Shown one piece after another: positions 7,642 to 15,787 of a stretch of DNA of 34,777 nt. Location: positions 1 to 34,777 of the forward strand of contig JACPCF010000023.1 of assembly GCA_016179965.1 (NCBI GenBank), written 5' to 3'. The position numbers and the translations under genes are program-made. The stretch's first letter is position 1, and the number at the start of each line of letters is the position of its first letter. This DNA comes from Candidatus Rokuibacteriota bacterium. GTDB taxonomy: Bacteria; Methylomirabilota; Methylomirabilia; Rokubacteriales; CSP1-6. Below the pieces are notes generated by a model. It was given only the letters and a program-made list of their open reading frames with translations, had not been told where the DNA came from and did not search any database.

Positions 7642-8616
7642 CTACCTGTTCGCCGCGGCGAAGCGGTCGATCAGATCCTTGGTCAGCTCCTTCTCGAACT
7701 CCTTGTAGACCGGGAGAGTCATCTCCCGGAACTTCGCGAGCGCGGCCGGCGACATCGTGTTCACCTGCATGCCGCGCTGCTTGAGCGTCTCCAGGCACTT
7801 GAGATCGTCCTCGGCGGCTTGCTTGCGCTGGAACTCGGTGGCGACCCGGGCCGCGCGATCGATGGCCTCCTGCTTGTCCCGGGGCAGGCTATCGTAAAAG
7901 CGCTTGTTCATGATGGCGCCCATCAGGTCGTAGAAGTGGCCGCTCACCGAGAGGTGCTTCTGCACCTCGTAGAACTTCAGGTTGAGCGTGTTGCAGAACG
8001 GGTTCTCGTGCCCGTCGATGACCCCCTGCTGCATGGCCGAGTAGACCTCTTTGATGTCCATCGGCACGGGGTTAGCCCCGAGCAGCTTGAAGGTGCGGAG
8101 GTGGACGCTGTTGTTCTGCAGGCGGATCTTAAGCCCCGAGAGGTCCTCCGGGGTCGTGATCGGCCGCCTGCTGTTGGTCATGTGCCGCCAGCCGTTCTCC
8201 CAGAACCCGAGGTTCTTGAAGCCCGTCTTCTCCATCTCGCGCTCGATCTCCTTGCCGATCGGGCCGTCCAGCACCTGGAAGGCCGTTTCGCGGTCCTTGA
8301 AGATGAAGGGCAGGTTGAAGACGCCGAGCTTCGCCACGAACCCGGTCATGAAGGCCGTGGACAGATAGGCCGCCTGGAGGGTGCCGGTCTTCACCTGGTC
8401 GAGGTTGTCCTTGGCCCCCCCCAGCTGCATGCCCGGGAAGGTGTCAACCGCAATGCTCCCCTTCGAGAGCCGTTCCACCTCCTGCTTGAACACCTCCATG
8501 GCCCGCGAGTTCGAATTCTCCGGCGGCAGGTTCCCCGCGAAGCGGATCTTGACGACCTGCGCCTCAGCCGAAGCGGCCCAGAGCAACATCAGGGCGACCC
8601 ACAGTGTCGGTCCCAT
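7642..8616 (-). CDS. dctP: TRAP transporter solute-binding protein (DctP), copy 1
   Basis: A 324-residue periplasmic DctP-type binding protein. The ATG at 8616 follows an excellent ribosome site (AAGGAGG) and gives a signal peptide (MGPTLWVALMLLWAASAEAQ). The conserved carboxylate-binding Arg is in DLSGLKIRLQNN, and the family segments EVYSAMQQGVIDGHENP and FYEVQKHLSVSGHFY are present. This suggests an organic acid ligand, as in most DctP proteins, but the ligand cannot be named. It heads the P-Q-M set feeding the PPC and amidohydrolase genes. Confidence 0.92.
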   Translation of the reverse strand: MGPTLWVALMLLWAASAEAQVVKIRFAGNLPPENSNSRAMEVFKQEVERLSKGSIAVDTFPGMQLGGAKDNLDQVKTGTLQAAYLSTAFMTGFVAKLGVFNLPFIFKDRETAFQVLDGPIGKEIEREMEKTGFKNLGFWENGWRHMTNSRRPITTPEDLSGLKIRLQNNSVHLRTFKLLGANPVPMDIKEVYSAMQQGVIDGHENPFCNTLNLKFYEVQKHLSVSGHFYDLMGAIMNKRFYDSLPRDKQEAIDRAARVATEFQRKQAAEDDLKCLETLKQRGMQVNTMSPAALAKFREMTLPVYKEFEKELTKDLIDRFAAANR

Positions 8617-8708
8617 CGCTATCCCTCCTTCGCGCCGGCCCGGCAGCCGCCCGGACTCCGATCGGTCGACGGCCAGACTCAGGACGCTGGGAAACGAAAC
8701 GAGCGGTC

Positions 8709-10031
8709 TCACTTTCCCTTCATCGTGGTCGGGAGCCACAGGGCGATCTGAGGAAAGGCCACGACGAGGGCGATGCCCACCAACATCATCAGAAAGAACG
8801 GGAGCACCCCCACGTAGACGTCCATGATGGTTCTCTGCCCACCCTCGCTACCGAGCTTCTCGCGGAGCCCGTGGATCACGTAGAGGTTCAGTCCCTCGGG
8901 GGGGGAGATGAGGGCGGCCTCGGTCAGGATCACCGCGATGACGCCGAACCATACCAGATCGATGCTCATCGTTTTCAGCACGGGGAGGATCACCGGGATT
9001 GTGGTCACCATCATGGCGAACCCGTCCATAAAGGTTCCCAGAATCAGGTAGAAGACGACGAGCAGGAGCATCGTCCCGGTCGGGCCGAGGTTCCACGAGG
9101 CCACGGCCCTGGAGATCGCCTGCGGGACGCCCAGCATGGCCAGGGTCGAATTGAGGATGAAGGCCCCGGTCAGGATCAACATGACCATGGCCGTGGTCCT
9201 GGCCGTCGAGAAGAATACCTCCTTCAGTATCGTCGGGTTCACCCGTCCACTCAGCAGCGCGAGCACGAAGGCGCCGGTCACGCCGAAGGCCGCCGCCTCC
9301 GTCGGCGTGGCCACGCCGAGGTAGATCGTCCCGAGGACCAGGAAGATCAGCGCGAATGTGGGCAGCATGTCGAGGAGGCCGAGGAGCCGAATGGCCCAGG
9401 GGACGGCCGCCTCTCGAGGCGCCACCTGCGGCCAGATCTTGGCGGCGACAAGGATCACCGCCATGAAGAGGAGCGACAGGAGGATCCCGGGCAGGATGCC
9501 CGCGACATAGAGCCGGCCGATGGACACCTCCATCAGCACGCCGTAGACGATGAAGTTTATGCTCGGCGGAATCAGGATTCCCAGGGTTCCGCCGGCGGCC
9601 AGCGACCCCAGGACGAGACGTTCGTCGTAGCCCCGAGCGCGAAAGGCGGGGAGCGAGACCGAGCCGATCGTCGCGGCGGTGGCAACACTGGAGCCCGAGA
9701 CCGCCGCAAAGGTGGCGCACGCCGCGATATTGCTGTGCATGAGGCCACCAGGAAGCGGGCTGAGCCAGTGCGAGAGGACCCGGTAAAGCCGCTCCGATAG
9801 CCCGCTCCGTAGCAACAGCTCCCCCATCAGGATGAAGAGCGGGATGGCGACGAGGATGAAGCTGGTATTTGTGTTCCACGCGACCAGCCCGAGCATCTCC
9901 CAGATGGGGCGGTCGCTCAAGAAGTACATGAGGGAAAGGCTCATGACTCCTAGGGCCGCGGCCACGTGCAACCCCAGGAGAAATGCCACGAGCATCAGCG
10001 CGCTCGCCACGGCCAGTGCCGTAAATCCCAC
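8709..10031 (-). CDS. dctM: TRAP transporter large permease subunit (DctM), copy 2
   Basis: A 440-residue membrane protein of the DctM family, with GTG start at 10031. The segments FILVAIPLFILMGELLLRSG, GSSVATAATIGSVSLPAF, GGTLGILIPPSINFIVYG and TPTEAAAFGVTGAFV mark the family. It is clearly diverged from the copy 1 permease, so the two TRAP systems are not a recent duplication. It lies 13 bases after its DctQ partner, and the gap of 92 bases to the next DctP start contains only that gene's ribosome site. Confidence 0.92.
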   Translation of the reverse strand: MGFTALAVASALMLVAFLLGLHVAAALGVMSLSLMYFLSDRPIWEMLGLVAWNTNTSFILVAIPLFILMGELLLRSGLSERLYRVLSHWLSPLPGGLMHSNIAACATFAAVSGSSVATAATIGSVSLPAFRARGYDERLVLGSLAAGGTLGILIPPSINFIVYGVLMEVSIGRLYVAGILPGILLSLLFMAVILVAAKIWPQVAPREAAVPWAIRLLGLLDMLPTFALIFLVLGTIYLGVATPTEAAAFGVTGAFVLALLSGRVNPTILKEVFFSTARTTAMVMLILTGAFILNSTLAMLGVPQAISRAVASWNLGPTGTMLLLVVFYLILGTFMDGFAMMVTTIPVILPVLKTMSIDLVWFGVIAVILTEAALISPPEGLNLYVIHGLREKLGSEGGQRTIMDVYVGVLPFFLMMLVGIALVVAFPQIALWLPTTMKGK

Positions 10032-10044
10032 GGTGCCGCCCCGC

Positions 10045-10602
10045 CTACGCGCGGCCTACGCTTCCGGTGCCCACCTCCTCACCCCGGAGCGGTTTCACGG
10101 GGGCCAGTCTCCCGAGGCGTACGGACTCAGCGAGGCCCGCGGTGATGAGAACGAGCGCTCCTAGGCCCAGCGCGGTGAGGCCGACGGCCATGAGGCTCTG
10201 CGGCAGGAAGAGGGGAGTCTGAAGGAAGCTCATCGCCCTGGCGTCGCCCATGAAGGAGTCGAAGGCGAGCCGCCACGTGTAGACTGCCACCACGCATGCG
10301 AACAGGCCCATCATCGCCAGGGCGAGGTAGTTGAGAGAGGACTGCGCACGCTGGGGAAGGTAGGGGAGGAGCACGTCAATGCGGACATGGCCCCCGGTCC
10401 TCAGCGCGTACGCCAGGCCCCACATGCCGCCGAGAGCCAGCGTGTAGCCGCCGATTTCATCCGTCACCGCCGAGGAGAACCCCAAGAACTTGCGCGCCAT
10501 GACGTCGGCGGTGATGTAGAAGGAGGTCAGGAGGAAGAGCGCGCCGCTGACATAGGCCATCCCCGTTACCAGGCGATCGAAGGCTCGAAGAATCTCGTGC
10601 AC
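10045..10602 (-). CDS. dctQ: TRAP transporter small permease subunit (DctQ), copy 2
   Basis: A 185-residue four-helix membrane protein. The GTG start at 10602 leads to LLTSFYITADVMARKFLGFSS and then LRTGGHVRIDVLLPYLPQ, the DctQ hallmarks. Its C-terminal tail is longer than that of copy 1. It sits 11 bases after the copy 2 DctP. Confidence 0.86.
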   Translation of the reverse strand: MHEILRAFDRLVTGMAYVSGALFLLTSFYITADVMARKFLGFSSAVTDEIGGYTLALGGMWGLAYALRTGGHVRIDVLLPYLPQRAQSSLNYLALAMMGLFACVVAVYTWRLAFDSFMGDARAMSFLQTPLFLPQSLMAVGLTALGLGALVLITAGLAESVRLGRLAPVKPLRGEEVGTGSVGRA

Positions 10603-10613
10603 GGGTCAACTCC

Positions 10614-11663
10614 CTAGGGCGCGACGAAGCCGGTGAAGGGACCCAGGACCTCGTTGAAGGCCGCCTTCCCATCGGCCCCTGCCCGCTTCAACCATCCGGG
10701 CAGGACGCTCCTTTGGACCGCCTCCTGGATGACAGGTCTCCACTGGGGCTTACGGGCTATCCACGTCATCCCCTTCTTCTTGTTCTCTTCCATGCCCTCC
10801 AGGGTGCTGCTGCGGGCCAGATCCCACCCCCTGACGGTCAAGTCGGCCCCAACCTCCTCCAGAACCTTCCGGAGGTCGGCGGGGAGCTTGTCCCAGGTCC
10901 TCTTGCTGACGACCAGGGCGATCATGACCGGACCAATCTGGAGGTCCACCATGTATTTGGTCACCTCATACCATTTGAGGCTGAACCCCGCGATGGTCCC
11001 CGTGATCGCGGCGTCAACGGCACCCCGTTCCAAGGCGGTGTAGACCTCGGCGACCGGGAGGGAAACAGGCTCGCCCCCCAGCGCCCGGATGAAGTCGGTT
11101 TGCGCGGCCCCGAACACCCGTACCTTCAAGCCCCTGAGGTCCGTCAGGGCCTGGATCGGCTTGCGGCTGTAGAGGACCTGGTAGGCGTACGCGTAAGAGC
11201 CGACAAAGGCTCCGCCCAACTTCGCCTCGTTGGCCTTCATGACCTTGTGCCAGGCGACGTGGGCCTTGTGCGACTTGTCGAACTCCTCCAGGCTGAAGAA
11301 CCCGGGCAGGTCCACCCCTTCAATCAAGGGGACGTCGCCGGATACGTAAGTGGGGAGCACGTCGGCCATATCCACCAGGCCCGCCTTCATCACTCGCACC
11401 AGTTCGAAGCCCGTTAACCCCAATTCCGGAAGACTCGTCACCTCCAGATTCACCCGTCCGTTCGTCCGCTTGGGCAGCTCCGTCTCCATCCACTCCCACA
11501 TCTTAAACTGCACCTGCGGCCGGCTGTTGGATACGCCCTTCAACCGGAACTCGGCTGCGAGTGCCGGAGCCGCCCCTCCCTCCACCATCGTGAAAACTGC
11601 CGCCAACAGAAATCCCGTCCCGAAGAGAATCCCCCATCGCCGTGACGAACGCCACCGTACCAT
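10614..11663 (-). CDS. dctP: TRAP transporter solute-binding protein (DctP), copy 2
   Basis: A 349-residue DctP-family binding protein. The ATG at 11663 follows a GGGGGGAG ribosome site and gives a signal peptide with a twin-Arg-containing start (MVRWRSSRRWG) and a long hydrophobic core ending at ALA-AE. The ligand-binding Arg is in DLRGLKVRVFGAA, followed by EVYTALERGAVDAAITG. It is the first gene of the run 11663-4117, so both TRAP systems may be transcribed together. About 210 bases separate it from the racemase gene upstream; no convincing promoter or terminator is seen there. Confidence 0.9.
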   Translation of the reverse strand: MVRWRSSRRWGILFGTGFLLAAVFTMVEGGAAPALAAEFRLKGVSNSRPQVQFKMWEWMETELPKRTNGRVNLEVTSLPELGLTGFELVRVMKAGLVDMADVLPTYVSGDVPLIEGVDLPGFFSLEEFDKSHKAHVAWHKVMKANEAKLGGAFVGSYAYAYQVLYSRKPIQALTDLRGLKVRVFGAAQTDFIRALGGEPVSLPVAEVYTALERGAVDAAITGTIAGFSLKWYEVTKYMVDLQIGPVMIALVVSKRTWDKLPADLRKVLEEVGADLTVRGWDLARSSTLEGMEENKKKGMTWIARKPQWRPVIQEAVQRSVLPGWLKRAGADGKAAFNEVLGPFTGFVAP

Positions 11664-11873
11664 GTCGTCTCCCCCCTCAAGGTTCGCTCTGGTTCCCCAC
11701 GCCCGCTCCTCGGCCTCACTCGAGCGCCCCCATTCTCGGCAGGCACCCTCGAGACCAGCCACCGGGGCGGGCCCCCGTCGGCAGGCTGGCATCCCCCCCT
11801 CGAAAACCCTCGTCGTCCGACACGTCCGCCCTCGGCCTCGGATGGTCGCTGCCGCGAGGGACGATTCGGCGCC

Positions 11874-12590
11874 TCAGAGGTACGCCTCCAAGTCCTGGGG
11901 CGGATGGGCGAACTTCCGGATCTTCGAGTGCTTCACACCCAGCGCGACGAGGCTCTCGGCGACTTTGACGCCGACCGCCACCGGGTCGAGGACGGGCACC
12001 CCCGCCAGCCGGGAGAGCTCTGCATCATACCCGCAGAGGCCGGCGCACGCCAGGATCACGACCTCGGCGCGATCCTCCGCCACCACCTTCTGGATCTCGG
12101 CCTTGAGCTGGCGGAGGGTCTCCTCGCGGTTCGTCACGCACTGCTCCACGTTCACGTTGATGGACCGGACCGACGCGCACTTGGCCTCGAAGCCGTAGAG
12201 CCGGACGAGGTCCTGCTGATAGGGGATGAACTGATCCAGCATCGTCAGCGTGGTGAAGCGATGGCCGAGGAGGGCCGCGATGGCCATCGAGGCCTCGGAG
12301 ATGGAGACGACGGGGATGGCGAGGGCCTCCTTGAGGGCGTCGATCCCGACCCGGCCGAACCCGGCGAGCACCACGGCGTCGGGCCGGTGGAGCTTCACCG
12401 CCTCGAGGCAGGTCCGGATCATGTACGCGCCGGAGAGGTAGTCGCCGAAGGCGGAGTCGATGTTACGGGTGCCGCCCTTGGTGGTGACGGCGATCAGCTC
12501 GGTCCCGGGGGCTGCGCCCCGCCGCGCCGACTCCAGAATGGCAGCCGTCACGGTCTCCGAGCTGTTGGGGTTGACGACTAGGAGCTTCAT
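11874..12590 (-). CDS. Asp/Glu/hydantoin racemase family protein lacking the first Cys
   Basis: A 238-residue protein of the Asp/Glu/hydantoin/allantoin racemase superfamily. It begins MKLLVVNPNSSETVT, where the NPN motif is diagnostic. These enzymes use two Cys on opposite faces. The second is present in VVILACAGLCGYD; the first, normally in an ACFGDPG-like segment, is replaced in VVLAGFGRVGIDALKE, with Gly at the Cys position. Two-base racemization is therefore doubtful; it may be an isomerase, lyase or binding variant. It ends the long minus operon containing oxamate carbamoyltransferase, where an allantoin- or hydantoin-type racemase would fit. ATG at 12590 with GGAGA upstream. Confidence 0.85.
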   Translation of the reverse strand: MKLLVVNPNSSETVTAAILESARRGAAPGTELIAVTTKGGTRNIDSAFGDYLSGAYMIRTCLEAVKLHRPDAVVLAGFGRVGIDALKEALAIPVVSISEASMAIAALLGHRFTTLTMLDQFIPYQQDLVRLYGFEAKCASVRSINVNVEQCVTNREETLRQLKAEIQKVVAEDRAEVVILACAGLCGYDAELSRLAGVPVLDPVAVGVKVAESLVALGVKHSKIRKFAHPPQDLEAYL

Positions 12591-12612
12591 GCCGTCTCCA
12601 CAGACGCCAGGA

Positions 12613-12641
12613 TTGTTATCCGGGGCGGGCGGTCGCGTCAA
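12613..12641 (-). promoter_or_regulatory. Weak promoter candidate upstream of the racemase homologue
   Basis: In the 60-base gap between the SDR and racemase genes, minus strand, TTGACG (12641-12636) is followed after 17 bases by TAACAA (12618-12613). The -35 is good and the -10 poor. It could give the racemase gene its own transcript inside the larger operon. Confidence 0.25.
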
Positions 12642-12650
12642 GGCACATTA

Positions 12651-13394
12651 TCAGGGCATGACCTCGCCGCCGTTGGGCCCGAGCGTCTGGCCGCAAAAGT
12701 AGCGGGCCTCGTCCGAGGCGAGGAAGACGAAGACCGGCGCCACGTCGTCCGGCCGGCCGAGGCGTTTGAGGGGGAGCGACTCGGCGATCTCGCGCTTGCG
12801 GCTCTCCGGCAGCGGATCGAAGCCCGTGTCCACCAGCCCGGGCGCCACCGCGTTGACCTGGATGGCGGGAGCGAGCTCCTGGGCGAGGGCGCGGGTGAAG
12901 GTCAGGAGCCCGCCCTTGGCGGCTGAATAGGCCGCATACCGCGCCCGCCCGGTATAGGCGAGCTGCGAGCACGTATTGATGATCTTCCCGCTCCCGCGGG
13001 CCTGCATGTGGGGAACCACCTCCCGGCAGCAGAGGAAGCCCCCGCGCAGGTGCACCGCCATCATCCGGTCCCAGTCCTCGACGGTCACCTCGGTGATGGC
13101 CTGGGCCTTCTGGACCCCGGCGTTGTTGACCAGGATGTCGAGGCGGCCGAAGGTCTGGAGCACGCGGCGGACCAGCGCGCGCACCTCCTCCTCGCGGGTG
13201 ACGTCCGCCTTGACCGCCAGCGCGCGCCGCCCCCCGGCCTCGATCGCGCGGACGAGGCTCTCGGCGTCAGGCTCGCGGGCAATGTAGTTCACCGCGACGT
13301 CCGCCCCCTCGGCGGCGAACGCGAGGCAGACCTCCCGGCCGATCCCCGTGTTGCCGCCGGTCACCAGCGCCGTCTTACCGTCCAGCCGTCCCAT
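12651..13394 (-). CDS. Short-chain dehydrogenase/reductase (SDR)
   Basis: A 247-residue classical SDR. The cofactor motif TGGNTGIG is near residue 12, NNAG near residue 90, and the catalytic Ser, Tyr and Lys are in NTCSQLAY and YAAYSAAKGG. The C-terminal FLASDEARYFCGQTLGPNGG is that of the FabG/glucose-1-dehydrogenase group. It should oxidise or reduce an alcohol/ketone with NAD(P). The Asn in place of a basic residue after the Gly motif does not settle NAD versus NADP. It lies 12 bases downstream of carbamate kinase in the oxamate operon; a role on a ureidoglycolate-like hydroxy acid is possible but only a guess. Confidence 0.9.
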   Translation of the reverse strand: MGRLDGKTALVTGGNTGIGREVCLAFAAEGADVAVNYIAREPDAESLVRAIEAGGRRALAVKADVTREEEVRALVRRVLQTFGRLDILVNNAGVQKAQAITEVTVEDWDRMMAVHLRGGFLCCREVVPHMQARGSGKIINTCSQLAYTGRARYAAYSAAKGGLLTFTRALAQELAPAIQVNAVAPGLVDTGFDPLPESRKREIAESLPLKRLGRPDDVAPVFVFLASDEARYFCGQTLGPNGGEVMP

Positions 13395-13406
13395 GGGTTC
13401 TCCCCC

Positions 13407-14360
13407 TCACGACACGATATGGGTCCCCGCCGTGCCGTCGATCGCGGTCTGGACACGGTCCAACGAGGTGATGATCGCTTCGCGGCCGCCCCCCTCGACG
13501 AACCGGACGCTCGCCTCCACCTTCGGGCCCATGGACCCCGGCGGGAACTCGCCCGCGGCCAGGAGCCTCCGCGCCTCCGCGGCGGTCAGCCGGTCGAGCC
13601 CCCGTTCGGTGGGCCTCCCGAAGTTCACCGCCACCCGCTCGACCGCGGTGAGGATGAGGAGCCGCTCGGCGCGCAGGGCCGTCGCGAGCGTCTCGGTGGC
13701 CAGGTCTTTTTCGATCACCGCCTCGACGCCCCGATAGCCCGCGGGGCTGTCCACCACCGGCACCCCGCCCCCCCCGCAGGCGATCGGCACGGCTCCGGCC
13801 TCCGAGAGCCGGCGCACCATCTCGGCCTCCAGCACGCGCAGCGGGCGCGGCGACGGGACCACGCGCCGAAAGCCGCGCCCCGCGTCCTCCACGAGGGCCC
13901 AGCCCTCCTGGCGCTCCAGCTGCGACCTCTGCGCGGCGGTGTAAAAGGGCCCGATCGGTTTCGTTGGCCGGGCAAAGGCCGGGTCCTTGGGATCCACGAC
14001 GACGCGGGTCACGATGGTGGCAACGGGCACGTCGAGGCCGCGGGCACGGCAGAGGTTGCCGAACACCTGCTGGATCGCATACCCGAGCGAGCCCTGGGTT
14101 TCCGCCCCGCAGAGGTCGAGGGAGAGCGGCGGGATCATCTTGCGCGCGAGTTCCATCCGGAGGAGTTCATCCCCGACCTGAGGGCCGTTGCCGTGCGTGA
14201 GGATCAGCCGGAATCCCTCCGCCACGAGGTCCACGAGCGGGGGGAGGGTCCGCTCGAGGGCGAGGAACCACTCCCCCGGCGCGGCCACGCCGCCCGCCTC
14301 CCGCAGCGCGTTGCCTCCGATCGCCACGACCAGCAAGCGCGATTCCCGTGGCTCAGGCAT
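13407..14360 (-). CDS. allK: Carbamate kinase
   Basis: A 317-residue carbamate kinase of the amino acid kinase fold, catalysing ADP + carbamoyl phosphate to ATP + carbamate. The marks are LLVVAIGGNAL at the start, ILTHGNGPQVGDELLR, IACGGGGVPVV, the EAVIEKDLATETLA segment and the final PGSMGPKVEASVRFVE. The ATG at 14360 overlaps the AllG stop by 8 bases. In oxalurate-using bacteria a dedicated carbamate kinase takes the carbamoyl phosphate made by the AllFGH oxamate carbamoyltransferase; the gene order here fits that role, so the AllK name rests on context rather than on sequence alone. Confidence 0.9.
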   Translation of the reverse strand: MPEPRESRLLVVAIGGNALREAGGVAAPGEWFLALERTLPPLVDLVAEGFRLILTHGNGPQVGDELLRMELARKMIPPLSLDLCGAETQGSLGYAIQQVFGNLCRARGLDVPVATIVTRVVVDPKDPAFARPTKPIGPFYTAAQRSQLERQEGWALVEDAGRGFRRVVPSPRPLRVLEAEMVRRLSEAGAVPIACGGGGVPVVDSPAGYRGVEAVIEKDLATETLATALRAERLLILTAVERVAVNFGRPTERGLDRLTAAEARRLLAAGEFPPGSMGPKVEASVRFVEGGGREAIITSLDRVQTAIDGTAGTHIVS

Positions 14361-15588
14361 GGCCGGTGGCGAGGGCCTCCAGCGCCGCGGTGAAGCAGCC
14401 GAGGGGCGCGCGCACGACGCCCGCGCCCACCTGGCCCGTGCCGGCCTTCCGGCCGGCGATCCCCGTGTTAATGAGCGGCGTGATCCCCGTGGCCACCACG
14501 CGGCGCACGTCCACGCCGACGGGCGCGCCGCGGCCATCCTGCGTGGGGATCCGAAAGTGCGGGTGCTCCCCGAGCGTGATCTCCCGCATCTCCTCCGTGA
14601 CGCGGAGGGCCTCCGCGAGGCCGCCGGCTCCCACGAAGCGCGCGACGGGCGGAGAGGCGGCCATCGCCATCGCGCCGAGCCCGATGGTCTCCACGATGGC
14701 CGAGTCGCCGATGTCCGGGTTCGCGTCCGCCGGCCCGAAGCCGGGGAAGAAGAGCCCCTCAGGGGTGTTGACCGGCGCCGTGAACCAGCGCGCGCCGCAG
14801 CCCGCCACCCGGATGCCGAACTCGGTCCCGTTGCGCGCCATCGTGGCCACCACGGTCGAACCCGAGATCCCGAGGAGCGGGTCCGCCGCCGCCTTCGCCG
14901 CCGCCATCGCAAGGTTGAGGAAGAACTGATCGTTGCCGACCATGAACTCGATGAGGCGCGCGAGCGCGGGGCCCGCCCCCTCCCGCACGAGGGAGGGGAG
15001 GAGCGCCCGCAGGAGCAGCGACGACGCGGCGACGTTCCGCTGGTGCATCTCGTCACCCATCTGAAGGGCCTGTGCCATGAGCGCCCGGAGATCGAGGCCG
15101 CCCGCGCGCCGGAGCGCGCGCCCGAGCAGGGGGCCGGCCTCGTCCCGAAGCCAGGCCAGGCGCGCGAGGACGCTCTCGTCGTTGGCGCCGAAGCGGAGCA
15201 CCCGCCCCAGCCCCTCGTTGATCGTCGCCGAGGCGCGGTTGCCGAACGCCCGGTTCTCGACCACGAAGACCGGCATCGAGCGCGTGATGAGGCCCGTCAT
15301 CGGCCCCACGGCCCCGCGGTGATGGCACGGCTCGAAGCGCACACCGCCTCGCTCGGCGAGGGCGACGGCCGCCCCCTCGCCGGCGGCCCATCCCTCGTAC
15401 CGGAGCGCGCCCACGATGGCGGCCTGAAGGGGAGCGCACATCGCCTCCCACGTGATCGGTGGGCCGGCGTGGAGGACCGTGCGGGCCTCGAGCCCGAGCG
15501 CCTCCGCCGCGGGGACGCAGTCGGTGAGCACGGGCTCCGCCGCGAGGAGCCGGCGCAGCGCTTCGGCGTTGGCGGCCTTCACGTTCAT
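14353..15588 (-). CDS. allG: Oxamate carbamoyltransferase subunit AllG (YlbE, DUF1116)
   Basis: A 411-residue DUF1116 protein (YlbE/YahG). Family segments seen are VLHAGPPITWEAMCAPLQ near the N-terminus, RFEPCHHRGAVGPMTGLIT, FVVENRAFGNRA, GDEMHQRNVAAS and NGTEFGIRVAG. In E. coli, FdrA, YlbE and YlbF together form oxamate carbamoyltransferase, which splits oxalurate with phosphate into oxamate and carbamoyl phosphate. The ATG at 15588 is chosen since the family homology begins there; 16 bases separate it from the small gene upstream. All three subunits and the kinase are present in this operon. Confidence 0.88.
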   Translation of the reverse strand: MNVKAANAEALRRLLAAEPVLTDCVPAAEALGLEARTVLHAGPPITWEAMCAPLQAAIVGALRYEGWAAGEGAAVALAERGGVRFEPCHHRGAVGPMTGLITRSMPVFVVENRAFGNRASATINEGLGRVLRFGANDESVLARLAWLRDEAGPLLGRALRRAGGLDLRALMAQALQMGDEMHQRNVAASSLLLRALLPSLVREGAGPALARLIEFMVGNDQFFLNLAMAAAKAAADPLLGISGSTVVATMARNGTEFGIRVAGCGARWFTAPVNTPEGLFFPGFGPADANPDIGDSAIVETIGLGAMAMAASPPVARFVGAGGLAEALRVTEEMREITLGEHPHFRIPTQDGRGAPVGVDVRRVVATGITPLINTGIAGRKAGTGQVGAGVVRAPLGCFTAALEALATGHA

Positions 15589-15604
15589 CGGGATGGTCCG
15601 CCGC

Positions 15605-15787
15605 TCACGTCTCGTCCTCCTCCTCGAGACGCGCGAGCAGCGCCAGGAGACGCGGGTCGCCGCCCGCGGGCGGCCGCCAGTCCACGTGGACCACCGGCAC
15701 GGCGGCGGCCTGAAGCTCAAGGGCAAACACGTCGAGCCCCAGGTTGATCACGCTGAGCGGCCGCCCGAAGAGCGTGTCCAGGCTCAC
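15605..15787 (-). CDS. 60-residue FdrA-associated small protein
   Basis: A 60-residue acidic protein whose core is LSVINLGLDVFALELQAAA followed by VPVVHVDWRPPAGGD. This resembles small stand-alone proteins annotated as FdrA domains, which accompany FdrA genes in various bacteria; the identification is by memory of the motif and is moderate. The GTG at 15787 overlaps the FdrA stop by four bases (GTGA), so it is made with FdrA. It may complete the AllF fold or bridge subunits of the carbamoyltransferase. There is no catalytic motif. Confidence 0.7.
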   Translation of the reverse strand: MSLDTLFGRPLSVINLGLDVFALELQAAAVPVVHVDWRPPAGGDPRLLALLARLEEEDET

